From Nitrosomonas sp. Nm132 (GTDB lineage Bacteria > Pseudomonadota > Gammaproteobacteria > Burkholderiales > Nitrosomonadaceae), in the NCBI RefSeq assembly GCF_900100485.1, contig NZ_FNDH01000009.1, positions 1 to 64,000 on the forward strand: a DNA stretch of 64,000 nucleotides, written 5' to 3'. The stretch's first letter is position 1; each line of letters begins with the position of its first letter. The translations under genes were made by a program, and so were the position numbers. This document shows positions 42,701 to 51,465 of the stretch, piece after piece. Below the pieces are notes generated by a model. It was not told the origin of the DNA. It worked only from the letters and a program-made list of their open reading frames with translations, and searched no databases.

Positions 42701-45700
42701 GTGCATCGTGAATATTCTGATGAACCGATTGATATTCCTGGTCTGGCGAATCATGACAAGATCAAGCCATATCAGTGGCCCGGTCTGCGGTGGGCGCTTG
42801 CGGCAGGCAAGGGCATTATTGCGGACGATGTCGGGCTAGGCAAGACGATCCGGGCGCTGATGTTGGCGCGACTGGCCAAGCTTACCGGCAAAGCTCAAAA
42901 ACCTATTATCGTCGCGCCTAAATCGGTGCTGGCCAACTGGTATGTGGAATCTCAAAAATGGTTCCCTGGTTCCAAAGTGATGACCATAGGCGGTGATTTT
43001 TCTTATGATGCGAACGGTAAGCTAGTTGGGCGGGACGACAACAAAAATGAGCGTGAACGTAAATACCATGACATAACGCAAAACGATTATGACTTCATTG
43101 TTATCTCTGAGCCGGTATTTCAGGAAATCGACCTTGACCCTAAAACCAAAAAAGAGATGTACGACACAGATTTTTGGGTGCAACGTGGCGATTCGTTGGG
43201 TAATGCCGGTGATAAGCGCATCAAGAAAATCCGCGAAGCTTATGAGCAATCGATTGCCAAGCGAGAGTTCTCCGGCACAACGGGCGTGATTTACTTCAAT
43301 GATTTGGGCGTGGATATGGTGATTGCGGATGAGGCACACCATAACAAGAATCTATATGCGGCGAAATCTCGTTTCGGTGACAGTCCAAAATTCTTGGGTG
43401 GTCAGGGTCTGTCGAATCGGGCACTTGACTTCAATTTAAAGGCCCGTTGGCTGTTGAATAATAATGGCGGCAAGGGTGTTTATGGTCTGACAGCCACACC
43501 TACCAAAAATAGCCCGTTGGAAATCTACTCAATGTTGTCGCACATCGCACCAGAAGCATTTGAAAGAATCGGTATCCGTAACAGTGAAGAATTCCTGGAT
43601 AGATTCTGCAAGTTCGAGACAGATAATGTCTTGAGCACTAGCGGCGAGATTGAGGAAGCTTTGGTAGTTGCTGGCTTCAAGAACATGGATGAATTGCGCA
43701 ATCTCATGGCGCAATATATACGTCGCACCACGGCGGATGACGTTGGGCTCAAGCTGCCTGGGCGTGATGATCGAATGCACCTGATTGATATGACGCCACA
43801 GCAACAAGCTGTCTATGATGAATTGCGTGAGATGGCCGTCAATGCTGCCAAGAAAGACGCTACCGGCGATGCGCACATATTCAGTGTCATGGATAAAATG
43901 AACAAAGCGGCCCTTGACCTGGAAATATATGATCCCGAGACTTACGTGGGCGTTACCAGTCCGAAATACAAGGAGCTCGCCAAGCACGTTGCTAGCGGCA
44001 TTAAAGAGGGCGGTCAGGTTGTATTTTCTGATTACATTGATGCTCACGACAAGATTGTGAGAGAGCTTGTAAAATCCGGCATACCTAAAAATAAAATCGG
44101 TGTGATTAATGCCCAAGTGGCGTCGAGTTCGGTGAAGCGTCAGAATATTGCCGATCAGTTCAATAGCGGCAAACTGAAAGTGGTTATCGGTAACACAGCT
44201 ACCATGGGTGAGGGTATTAACTTGCAAATGGGCACCACTGATATTCACCATATGGACTTGCCGTGGGAGCCCGCCAGCGTGCAACAACGTAATGGCCGTG
44301 GATTACGCCAAGGCAATATCAGCGAGGCTGTGAGAATTCATACTTACCTGTCAAAAGGGTCGTTTGACGGCTACCGTTACCAGTCGATAGGCGCCAAGAA
44401 GGATTGGCAAGACTTGCTATGGAATGGCGGTGATAAGATTGAAAATCTGTCTCGGGAGGGCAATATTAGCCGGGATGAAATGCTTATTATGCTGTCCGCT
44501 GACCCTGATGCGGCGCGTGAGAAATTTGCTTCCGACAAAGAAGCTGCGCTGCAGCGTCACGAGGCCGGTGAGCGCGCCAAAGCTGCCGAGGAATACGTTA
44601 GGTTCCAGACTTTAACGGCGGGCTACAAAGCGCTTAAAAACAAAAACACGACCAGTGCCGCAATGCTGCAATCCAAGATGGAGAAGGCTAGGGTTGCGTT
44701 GAAAGGCAATCGATTCTTTACCGCAAAAAACCTGCTGGATTCAGATACCGATGCACTCATGGAGCCGCAATCCGGGAATGTTTTTCATGCTGGCTTCGCG
44801 TTTCATGCCGTGAATGAAGGGGGTGAAAAAGAAGGTCAATTTGTCGTAACCGGCGTTAATCTCAAAGATCGCACCGTATCCGTTCGAGGCTACGCTGATA
44901 TTGATGGGCGTAAGCGCACCGTGAAGCTTGCTGATTTGAAACACGGTATTACTCCTTTTGCTTTCAGCGAAGAGGATGAAGCAAAGGCAGTGTCTATCAA
45001 GATTGAAGAAAGGGCGGCGGCGGGATTGAGTGATATCAAAGATTACAAGCAGCTTGTCGGTATTCCGTCTAATGTCTTAACTGCATCGGGTGCTGCCATT
45101 CAGGCGCAATTGAAGGAGGGTGCTAAGAATTACAAGCTAAGCATTCCGAATGGGAAGTTACCCATGATAAATAAAGAGAGCGGCGCTTTTGATTTGGTGG
45201 ATCATTATTCTGTGCGTGACAAGCTAGATACTCATGATTTTGTGCTGCCTACCGATGAGAATAAAAAACGACTGGAAGACGCCTGGATGGATCAGGAGCG
45301 CAATATAAAATTTGGCACAGAGGCATTTACATCGAGCAGAAAGCGAGGCAGTAATAGCAGTGGTGTGACGCATGCAATCAAAGAATACAGAGGGGCATCG
45401 TTTGGAGATAAAAAAGTCAATCCATTTTCGAGTCATGTTGCTAGTACAAATGGCGAATCATTCTCTTATTACGATGAAAGAACATCGAAATCTGTCAAGG
45501 CGCTGAAGGATCGTTTCCATAAAGAGCAAGTCGAAAGAGCCAAGAAAGCCAAAACGCTTAATCAGACAATTGACGAGGTTGCGCCCTTGGGTGTGGTTCA
45601 GGACTACACGAAAGGGCATGGCGCGCACGTAAAGCTGCCCAAAAAGGCGCTGGCTATCCTGTGGGCAAAAGCACGGCACCTGGGTGTATTGGGCGATAAA

Positions 45701-46114
45701 TTAGTCGATCATTTGCCGCAAGTCGAGGTGCTTGGTGGCCGGTCGCTTGGTAAGCACAATGGGTACTTTCACGGATCTAGGCACGAAAAATCGGTGCATG
45801 CCGCATTGATTGGCATGGCGAAAGATGCTGGGTACGACGATCTTGTTTCAGCAATGGTTGAATCCGGCCTGCGTCATTACAAAGAAGCAGATCATAAGGA
45901 GGTATTGAGCCAGTTGCATCAAGACTATGGTCACAGCGATCAAGTGCTTAAAATGATGCTTAAATTAGCGGAAGCATCTGGCATTGCTGACATGAAGGCG
46001 GTTAATGCGGAAACCGGTATTCAGAATGCTGGAATACTGCGGCCTAGACAATGGGGCGGGGATGAGCATAAAACGATACGAGAAATCATAGAGGGGCGCA
46101 TTAAGAATGGTTGA
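39755..46114 (+). CDS. DarB-like methyltransferase-helicase polyvalent protein
   Basis: A 2119-residue giant protein. It begins MLILFLKAEQQSLLF and then RKDGSVVKPHVR, similar to the tags of nearby proteins. An N6-adenine methyltransferase occupies about 355-560 (LEPSCGSGVF near 382, NPPYG near 446). An SNF2-type helicase spans about 1005-1540: Walker A DDVGLGKT near 1024, DEAH near 1191, LTATPTKNSP near 1248, and QQRNGRGLRQG near 1510. Long coiled and unknown regions follow. The architecture matches P1 DarB, which is packaged in the head and protects injected DNA from type I restriction. Its place among head genes fits the same role. Confidence 0.85.
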   Translation: MLILFLKAEQQSLLFDAPVLVQGSVRKDGSVVKPHVRIQKKKLPDSGGTQGNLFGDNSTEQSKKPSKLDAFIAKQGGMQSLASKLSMLTEGQQQTIFEKIAALDGKTIKEVSAMFDGLKVEEVKQPDLFAQPAASGNPSKTEGYVTPPKLDLPIVEHDGDTWYITNTGAAREDGKVYAHLSSATRGRHARNGIYPVQISDWIRLDKPEVSESASDDLPIVEHVTRKGKIIRGIIRKDLTKEEAAGIDQYTFLKDGGWFIREKHLEGEAYQNSIKKKTPLDTNDSNDSETVSQEKIDNAIDPLVFGVKAGITKAERRKLNTAAAALVMKVPGDMTDADRALLRQYSGNGGCGDSLNEFYTDPAVALAMWKVAERLGITHGTALEPSCGSGVFLHTAPDGIKVTGVELESISAKIAEALHGERHEIVNASLERFATQDTRRFDIVIGNPPYGPRGMLLKDDKKDLSKAEEYFIDTSLDKTRADGLCMLVVPSGIMDSKNGRKFRERMLRKAEFLGAQRLPNSAFEASHTDVTADVIYLRKRPDDVAGALGTLDKKTLQSIGVWDDEFLSGAYFEGRGKSNVFGEVGTAMRAFGEIYTVNGSMRDVPDLIEKFDPNSETKTPSMQDILNALPDESDKNRALNAADKKPYHDGAKVGDIKIEDGVTYVLQGNPPRWHRADEAMQSEAVTSALELAAEIDRLMSGQAVDRAKLEEDVREWMGLHGIPSNHPDLLVAAANDKTLYRLIGAVGKDGRLSDVVSGREAERIEGGFDAVAQSLALSHESGDFTVAELAEALNKDEDEVLDQLFADARYAVVNDERWSPMDAYLTGQLWPKLDTVNAKLSVGGMDGVMRSKLENQKRQLEETIDPKSLEDVDIQLNSAFIPLNVMEVWIDSRADELREKFPESSWYRDMAPASVTFEGGVYKIGKGVAINDGLLDKYLNRTGVRKDDLPTIEEWNEQFKEWLLTSEHREMVEDLYNRKFRGFVHREYSDEPIDIPGLANHDKIKPYQWPGLRWALAAGKGIIADDVGLGKTIRALMLARLAKLTGKAQKPIIVAPKSVLANWYVESQKWFPGSKVMTIGGDFSYDANGKLVGRDDNKNERERKYHDITQNDYDFIVISEPVFQEIDLDPKTKKEMYDTDFWVQRGDSLGNAGDKRIKKIREAYEQSIAKREFSGTTGVIYFNDLGVDMVIADEAHHNKNLYAAKSRFGDSPKFLGGQGLSNRALDFNLKARWLLNNNGGKGVYGLTATPTKNSPLEIYSMLSHIAPEAFERIGIRNSEEFLDRFCKFETDNVLSTSGEIEEALVVAGFKNMDELRNLMAQYIRRTTADDVGLKLPGRDDRMHLIDMTPQQQAVYDELREMAVNAAKKDATGDAHIFSVMDKMNKAALDLEIYDPETYVGVTSPKYKELAKHVASGIKEGGQVVFSDYIDAHDKIVRELVKSGIPKNKIGVINAQVASSSVKRQNIADQFNSGKLKVVIGNTATMGEGINLQMGTTDIHHMDLPWEPASVQQRNGRGLRQGNISEAVRIHTYLSKGSFDGYRYQSIGAKKDWQDLLWNGGDKIENLSREGNISRDEMLIMLSADPDAAREKFASDKEAALQRHEAGERAKAAEEYVRFQTLTAGYKALKNKNTTSAAMLQSKMEKARVALKGNRFFTAKNLLDSDTDALMEPQSGNVFHAGFAFHAVNEGGEKEGQFVVTGVNLKDRTVSVRGYADIDGRKRTVKLADLKHGITPFAFSEEDEAKAVSIKIEERAAAGLSDIKDYKQLVGIPSNVLTASGAAIQAQLKEGAKNYKLSIPNGKLPMINKESGAFDLVDHYSVRDKLDTHDFVLPTDENKKRLEDAWMDQERNIKFGTEAFTSSRKRGSNSSGVTHAIKEYRGASFGDKKVNPFSSHVASTNGESFSYYDERTSKSVKALKDRFHKEQVERAKKAKTLNQTIDEVAPLGVVQDYTKGHGAHVKLPKKALAILWAKARHLGVLGDKLVDHLPQVEVLGGRSLGKHNGYFHGSRHEKSVHAALIGMAKDAGYDDLVSAMVESGLRHYKEADHKEVLSQLHQDYGHSDQVLKMMLKLAEASGIADMKAVNAETGIQNAGILRPRQWGGDEHKTIREIIEGRIKNG

Positions 46115-46433
46115 TCCTAAAACGTTCGCAGATTCTACCCTGCAACTGTTGCAGCAAGACCCGAGGCGTTATAGAAATTTTGGCGTCTATTGGTATTTTG
46201 TCAAAGCGCTGATGAAGCGATATTATACGAATGAAAATCTGTATCTATTGGGCGAGTATATGGATGCAGATACGATAGCCAGAATGCCTGAGCATAAGAC
46301 TCTGCAGGAAGCGATAGAAGCTGCTGTAGAAGAATATCGTAGCAATGCATCATATAACCTGGGGCGTGAAACTGTGGAGGATTTATCGGGCGGTGGGGTA
46401 ATTCTTTTGCATGATGAAGATGCTGGAGTCTGA
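46107..46433 (+). CDS. Hypothetical protein coupled to the giant gene
   Basis: A 108-residue helical protein (QLLQQDPRRYRNFGVYWYFV, KALMKRYYTNENLYLLGEYM). It overlaps the giant gene end by eight bases, so it is made together with it. Possibly a chaperone or packaging partner for that protein, but there is no direct evidence. Function unknown. Confidence 0.6.
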   Translation: MVDPKTFADSTLQLLQQDPRRYRNFGVYWYFVKALMKRYYTNENLYLLGEYMDADTIARMPEHKTLQEAIEAAVEEYRSNASYNLGRETVEDLSGGGVILLHDEDAGV

Positions 46434-46436
46434 TTT

Positions 46437-46443
46437 GTCGTGA
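46437..46443 (+). promoter_or_regulatory. GTCGTGA element before the SNF2 gene
   Basis: GTCGTGA ends 15 bases before the ATG at 46459. It overlaps nothing else and no Shine-Dalgarno is visible. The hairpin seen at other sites is weak here. Confidence 0.45.
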
Positions 46444-46458
46444 CCTTACGATTGGCTG

Positions 46459-49400
46459 ATGAAGCCAATCTTCTTTCTAAAAGCGGCAATTCCTCCTGGC
46501 GCGCGCTGGATCACGGTACATCCCAACGGTAAGGATGCAAAAGGTCAGCCGTTACTCATTCAGGAGGAATCAGATGGAAGCATGCGCGTTATTGGCGGTG
46601 CTGGCGGCAAGCTTAACTACCTGAAGCTGCGTAATGTACGCTCAGAATCCGATTACAAGAAAGAGGCGGCTGAGCGTAGAAAAGCGCAAACCGAACAAAG
46701 AAAAGAGCAGCGCAAAAAAGATAAAGAGCTTGGTATAGGTGAGTCCAAAACCAAGGTGCGTCAAGCGATCATTCAGCAACGCAAGGTAGCTGAGAAGGAA
46801 TACGTTCAGGCTGTTGCGCAATCAATGAGTTGGGATCAATCTTCTCTGGAATTTCCAGAAAAAGAGTACGGCCATCTATCTGAAGCGACCATCAACAAGC
46901 TGCGCAATACCCATCACAAAAAACTACTGGAAAAAGCAAAGCAAGCAGTAGAGCTGCAACGGCAAAAATTGCTATCAAGCGAAGAAGCAAGACTAGCCGC
47001 TGGAATAGGTGAAATACCGCTCAATTCGCAAGATGAGGAAACGCTCTCTGTTGATGATCTTGATCCCGTTCCCAGTCAATCCAGCGGCCTTGGTTATGAT
47101 ACCAATTACAAAGGAAGAGCTGAACAAGCCGGTTTAACCGATGATGAGCTGTCAGTCGAATCCAACAAAATCCGCTCTGAGAAACTTGCTCAGTTAACCG
47201 ATGCTCAACGAATGGCGGCAATTCGCCGTGGTGAAGCATCAAAGCTATTGAGAGCTGAACTTGAGAATATCCGTGAGCCGGTTGTATCCAATGCCGTGAA
47301 TGTGCTGGACGATGCTAAGGCTGCGGTCGAATTACTCAAGGCCGAAAAGAAACTGAAAGCCATTAATCAGCAGGCTAAAGTAAAATTGGCCGAAGTTGAT
47401 GCAGCTACCAGCAAGGTGGAACCGAAAGCATTCGTGCTCGAGTATTCTGCTGATCCGGATCTGGAAAAGAGCATTGCAGAAGATATCGAAAACGACCTTC
47501 GCACTGCGCAAACACGCACATTTTTGGCGGAATTTCAGCGGTTAGCCGGTGATAAACCGGAGGAAACCGTTGGAAAATATATGGGTATCGGTGCTTATAA
47601 CAGCATTAATTCCCTGGCGCTTGCTGTGGGCGGTGATGCTTTGGTAGATCGCTCAGTGGTCGATGTGCTGGGTATAGCCGGTGCAGCGCAAGTGCTGGCA
47701 AGGCGAATCCATAACGATCTGAAAGAAGACGTGGATCGGATTGCTGAAGGCATGCAGGAATTCCACCTTCATCATTACATGGAAACCAGCGAACAGGCAT
47801 TGGGCCGAGCGCGTGAATTGATGGATGTCGCACGTGAAATAGAGATAGGCGAGGGCGCAACAGGAGCCGATCTTAAAACGGCGCAAGAGCTCAATTCTAA
47901 GCGTAGAACTGCGGTGACGGATGCGCAAAAGATCGTAGGGCAGGCGTTGGGCGAGATGGAAGCCAATGCGGCGCTGGTGGTTGCGCTCAAGCAGGGTGCA
48001 AAAGATTCAGTACAGGTACCGTTAGGCAATCTGCCGGTGGATAGCACGGTCGTTCGAGCACGGGCAATCGGATTGCAGCGTGGCGACTATCAAATTGACG
48101 ATTTATCCGGTCAGACCTTCTTGACAATTAACGCTGATGGAATGGATAGACTGGCAAAACCTGTCAATCGGGCAGATGTCGAGCAAATCAAGCGTAACCT
48201 ATCAATCATGCGTGGCGATCACGATGAAGATGGTTGGCTGCCGTTGGGCGTTGCCAACAGGCCGGATTTGGCAATGGAGGTTAAGCCGGGTATTGCGCCA
48301 AGGTTAGCTGAACCATTTCAACCGGGCGAGGACTTGGAACAATCACTGCGAGATTATATCGGTGGACGCACGGCTGATGGTGATACGCCTGCCGATATTC
48401 TGGCTGATATTCAATCGCTGGATTTCTTCCAGAAAGCAGGTAGTGATGAAGCGTACAGAGCTGCGCTAGATGTTGTTGCACCATTAAAGGATCAAGATGG
48501 AAAAATACAACGAGCTGAATCGCTCTCTGACCATTTCGAGCAATATGCAGACCAATTCGTACAATCCAGATACGGTGGATCAAGATCCCCGATCAACCGT
48601 CAAAAGTTTGAAATCAACCAAAAATCAGTTGATGCACTCCATCGCGCATTGTCAGAGGCACCGGAGGGTGTGGCGGCATATAAGCAGATAGGCGAGTTGA
48701 CCCATACTGATCAAAGGACGCTTAGAGAGTATTTCTATCGTCATGTGGCGAAGGAAACCCCGGAATCCAGCATGTTGCGTCAAGACCTGGAGCAATTGGA
48801 CAAAAACGAGCCGGAAAAAGAGTTTGTCGATATGTTTGGCGACACGGCTACTAACCCGGAATGGTCGGCTTGGCGCAATCAGCGTGATGAGCTTGCGGCG
48901 AAGGTTAATGCTGCATCTCTAACCTGGGATAAGTATATTGACACGATGCGTGGGCATGAAAAAGCCTACGAGTCCATTCAGGACATGATTCGTTCGCGCG
49001 TGTCCAAAAAGTTTGTTGATGAGCACAATAAACTGAATCCCGATAATCCTTTGAAGATAGGCCGGTCTGTTATCCGTAATAACCTGAATCATCTGGATGC
49101 AACAGACCAGGAAACGCGGGAAGCAAGAATGGCAGAACAAAGGCAGTTGATAGACAGTCTGCGTGAGCGCTCTCAAGGCAGATATGCTGCAGGTTCTGTC
49201 TCTGACAAACTGGATGCGGTGAGAGAACGTCAGGAAGCGTTTGAACAGTCGCAAATGGATTTCTTTTCTACTGAGGAAATGCCTGCTGAGGAAGCCATTA
49301 AAGAATTAAGAAGCGATGAGCGGCATACAGTAGGGCATGAAGCAGAGCGGCAGATTGCCGGGATGATGGGTATTGTCGGCAAAAACTTTAAGCCGGGGCA

Positions 49401-50994
49401 ACCCGTAAAACTCTGGAATCCATCGATGAGCGGGGGCGATAATTACGCGCGTCAGCGGGCTATCAAGCTGATTCAGGCAAACAAGCGCATCGGCTTGCAC
49501 CTAGGCGCGGGATCCGGAAAAACGCTTGTCGGTCTCGGCGGATTTACCCATCTTCATCAGCAAGGGCTTGTAAAAAGAGGGATTGCGGTAGTTCCAAGCA
49601 TAGTCCAAGGGCAGTTTTCGGGAGAGGCCATCAGGTATCTTGAGCCGAACAAGTTTAACTGGCACATCGAGCCTGGCGCAAACCGTGCGGAGCGAATCGC
49701 GGCATATAAAAATCCTGATAATCATCTTTGTGTTGTAACTCATCAATCGCTTCGTGACGATCTGTTATATCTGGGTTCGCAACGCGCGGGTATTCCGCCA
49801 AAAGAAATGTCTGAGCGTGTATCAGTGATGACTCACGCAGAACGCAAAGAGTGGGCGCGTGATCTGATGGAGAAAGAAGGAATCGATTTTCAGTACATGA
49901 TGATCGATGAAGGTCATAACCTTCTCGACCGTCAAGGGAAGGAAGATTCCGCCATGTCCAACGTGATCGGCTCTTTTTCTGCAAATACTCCTTACTATGT
50001 GAGCATGACCGCCGACCCGGTTCGCAATGACGCGTCGGAAATATTCTCCGCGTTGCAGAAGGTAGCACCGGAAAGATATACCGACAGAGCGGAGTTCATG
50101 CGCCGCTACGGAACAGATACATTGGCATCAAAGGATGCATTGCGTCGAGAAATGGCAAGATACTTCTATCCTCACAAGATAGAACCAAAAGTCAATGTCA
50201 AAAGCGATGTGGTGAACGTGCCGCTCAGTGAAGGCCAGAAACACGCTCTGTCTTCATTGGATAAGGATTTGGCGTCTATGCGCATTGCCAGAATGCAAGG
50301 CAAGGTGGATATTGAAGCTGCAAAACGGGTGAATCCCGCTATGTTCGATGGCGTTCCCGAAGATCGGCATGAATCGATTGCGAAGTCGTTGCAAAACGCA
50401 ATTGGGATTGTCCGTGAGTCCGCTACGCAACGAATAATCAATGCTCACCCAGAATCTGCGAAACTGGACGAAGTGGCGAAACAGGTCAAAGCGAGAAGCG
50501 GGAAACCAGGAATTATTTTTTCACACAGCCTGGAAGCCGTTGAATCCATCAAGTCGCGGCTGGAAAAGGAAGGGATGCGCGTCGTTACGATATCAGGAGC
50601 AGATTCGTCTGCTGAGAAGGATCGTAAGCGCAAGATGTTCAGCCCCGATGGGGGTGAAGAACCGAAAGTCGATATTCTTGTGGCGTCAGATGCTGCAAGC
50701 ACGGGGCTAAACGCGCAGCGCGGTCAGTACCTGATTCAGTACGACGTGGTGAATACTGCGATGACTCACGCCCAGAGGAGGGCGCGCATACACCGGATTG
50801 GGCAGAAAAATGATATTGAATTGATTGATTTGGTTGGAGACCATCCTTCTGAGCGCAGAGCAAGAGACCGATTGGCAAAAAAGTATCAGTTGAGGGATTT
50901 GACTACGAGCCCGCTGGAAGGACTTGATGATACCGGCCTGGCTTATTTCCTGCGCCAGCGAGAACTAACACAAAATCAAGGAGGGTTGTTTTGA
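46459..50994 (+). CDS. SNF2-helicase polyvalent protein
   Basis: A 1511-residue protein starting MKPIFFLKAAIPPGARW and WITVHPNGKDAKG, again an FFLKA-type tag. A coiled-coil region (about 65-190) and a long central part with no recognised domain follow. An SNF2/DEXH helicase fills the last 500 residues: Walker A GAGSGKTLVG near 1016, MMIDEGHNLLD near 1150, VSMTADPVRND near 1180, helicase-C KPGIIFSHSLEAVESI near 1350, DAASTGLNAQRG near 1412, and RRARIHRIGQKN near 1442. Like the previous giant protein, it is probably injected with the genome. Confidence 0.8.
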   Translation: MKPIFFLKAAIPPGARWITVHPNGKDAKGQPLLIQEESDGSMRVIGGAGGKLNYLKLRNVRSESDYKKEAAERRKAQTEQRKEQRKKDKELGIGESKTKVRQAIIQQRKVAEKEYVQAVAQSMSWDQSSLEFPEKEYGHLSEATINKLRNTHHKKLLEKAKQAVELQRQKLLSSEEARLAAGIGEIPLNSQDEETLSVDDLDPVPSQSSGLGYDTNYKGRAEQAGLTDDELSVESNKIRSEKLAQLTDAQRMAAIRRGEASKLLRAELENIREPVVSNAVNVLDDAKAAVELLKAEKKLKAINQQAKVKLAEVDAATSKVEPKAFVLEYSADPDLEKSIAEDIENDLRTAQTRTFLAEFQRLAGDKPEETVGKYMGIGAYNSINSLALAVGGDALVDRSVVDVLGIAGAAQVLARRIHNDLKEDVDRIAEGMQEFHLHHYMETSEQALGRARELMDVAREIEIGEGATGADLKTAQELNSKRRTAVTDAQKIVGQALGEMEANAALVVALKQGAKDSVQVPLGNLPVDSTVVRARAIGLQRGDYQIDDLSGQTFLTINADGMDRLAKPVNRADVEQIKRNLSIMRGDHDEDGWLPLGVANRPDLAMEVKPGIAPRLAEPFQPGEDLEQSLRDYIGGRTADGDTPADILADIQSLDFFQKAGSDEAYRAALDVVAPLKDQDGKIQRAESLSDHFEQYADQFVQSRYGGSRSPINRQKFEINQKSVDALHRALSEAPEGVAAYKQIGELTHTDQRTLREYFYRHVAKETPESSMLRQDLEQLDKNEPEKEFVDMFGDTATNPEWSAWRNQRDELAAKVNAASLTWDKYIDTMRGHEKAYESIQDMIRSRVSKKFVDEHNKLNPDNPLKIGRSVIRNNLNHLDATDQETREARMAEQRQLIDSLRERSQGRYAAGSVSDKLDAVRERQEAFEQSQMDFFSTEEMPAEEAIKELRSDERHTVGHEAERQIAGMMGIVGKNFKPGQPVKLWNPSMSGGDNYARQRAIKLIQANKRIGLHLGAGSGKTLVGLGGFTHLHQQGLVKRGIAVVPSIVQGQFSGEAIRYLEPNKFNWHIEPGANRAERIAAYKNPDNHLCVVTHQSLRDDLLYLGSQRAGIPPKEMSERVSVMTHAERKEWARDLMEKEGIDFQYMMIDEGHNLLDRQGKEDSAMSNVIGSFSANTPYYVSMTADPVRNDASEIFSALQKVAPERYTDRAEFMRRYGTDTLASKDALRREMARYFYPHKIEPKVNVKSDVVNVPLSEGQKHALSSLDKDLASMRIARMQGKVDIEAAKRVNPAMFDGVPEDRHESIAKSLQNAIGIVRESATQRIINAHPESAKLDEVAKQVKARSGKPGIIFSHSLEAVESIKSRLEKEGMRVVTISGADSSAEKDRKRKMFSPDGGEEPKVDILVASDAASTGLNAQRGQYLIQYDVVNTAMTHAQRRARIHRIGQKNDIELIDLVGDHPSERRARDRLAKKYQLRDLTTSPLEGLDDTGLAYFLRQRELTQNQGGLF

Positions 50995-51074
50995 GAGCAA
51001 TTATTTTTGCCCTGCTGCTTGTTAGTTGCGGGGTTTCCCCGGCGTCTGACAGTTTTCTGGAGACACGCTGTTGA
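50991..51074 (+). CDS. 27-residue prolipoprotein
   Basis: A tiny gene starting at TTG with AAGGAGGG seven bases before it, overlapping the helicase stop as TTGA. The product MRAIIFALLLVSC has a hydrophobic core and a lipobox (LVSC, Cys at residue 13), leaving a 15-residue mature peptide that ends FLETRC. It then overlaps the next gene, again as TTGA. Size and form are like T5 Llp or lysis-type lipoproteins, so superinfection exclusion is possible. It was found by reading the sequence between larger genes. Confidence 0.55.
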   Translation: MRAIIFALLLVSCGVSPASDSFLETRC

Positions 51075-51319
51075 TTGATGATCTCAAGGATCGCTCAAGG
51101 AGACAGCTAGGCGAGTTGGCCGTCATGCAGCATCGCATCAATGAAAGCGAGAAGCTGATACTCAAGCGGGCTGAAACGAGGCTGGATGAAGTCAATGCGC
51201 GCATTCAGCAAATACGGTCTTCATCATTGGACCAGTCGCAGGAATATATGAATTTAATCAAAGAGCGTGGCCTGCTGCACATGATCATCGCGCAAGCAAA
51301 AGCATCTATTCGGATTTAG
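51071..51319 (+). CDS. Coiled-coil protein, hypothetical
   Basis: Eighty-two residues from TTG at 51071, nearly all helix (LKDRSRRQLGELAVMQHRIN, then ETRLDEVNARIQQIRSS). The start overlaps the lipoprotein stop as TTGA. It could be a spanin-like or small scaffold partner, but no signal or membrane segment is present. Function unknown. Confidence 0.55.
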   Translation: MIDDLKDRSRRQLGELAVMQHRINESEKLILKRAETRLDEVNARIQQIRSSSLDQSQEYMNLIKERGLLHMIIAQAKASIRI

Positions 51320-51321
51320 TT

Positions 51322-51380
51322 TCACTTGGAATTCTCCAAGTGAGAGAGAACGATTTCTCACTGGCGAAATCGCCAGTGAG
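51322..51380. repeat. Double-hairpin element, copy 1
   Basis: Two adjacent perfect stems: TCACTTGGA/TCCAAGTGA (9 pairs, 51322-51343, loop ATTC) and CTCACTGGCGA/TCGCCAGTGAG (11 pairs, 51357-51380, loop AA). A second copy with compatible stems is at 62491-62546. Confidence 0.75.
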
Positions 51381-51398
51381 CTTTGGTAGCGCACTTTG

Positions 51399-51421
51399 AC
51401 CGCCTTCTGGCGGTTTTTTTG
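51399..51421 (+). terminator. Rho-independent terminator
   Basis: ACCGCC-TTCT-GGCGGT followed by TTTTTTT. It closes the transcript of the polyvalent-protein genes just before the capsid module, which must therefore have its own promoter. Confidence 0.88.
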
Positions 51422-51443
51422 TGATCAATCCCTTATCTATCAA

Positions 51444-51450
51444 GTCGTGA
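51444..51450 (+). promoter_or_regulatory. GTCGTGA element before the protease gene
   Basis: GTCGTGA ends 15 bases before the ATG at 51466 and follows a strong terminator, so transcription probably restarts close to here. An inverted repeat ATGCA/TGCAT spans to the start codon. No Shine-Dalgarno. Confidence 0.5.
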
Positions 51451-51465
51451 TGCAAACATTGCTGC

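Noticed and set aside
43529-44287. 252-residue minus-strand frame inside the giant gene
   Set aside because: It is opposite to the conserved helicase motifs, which clearly define the plus strand as coding. A shadow frame.
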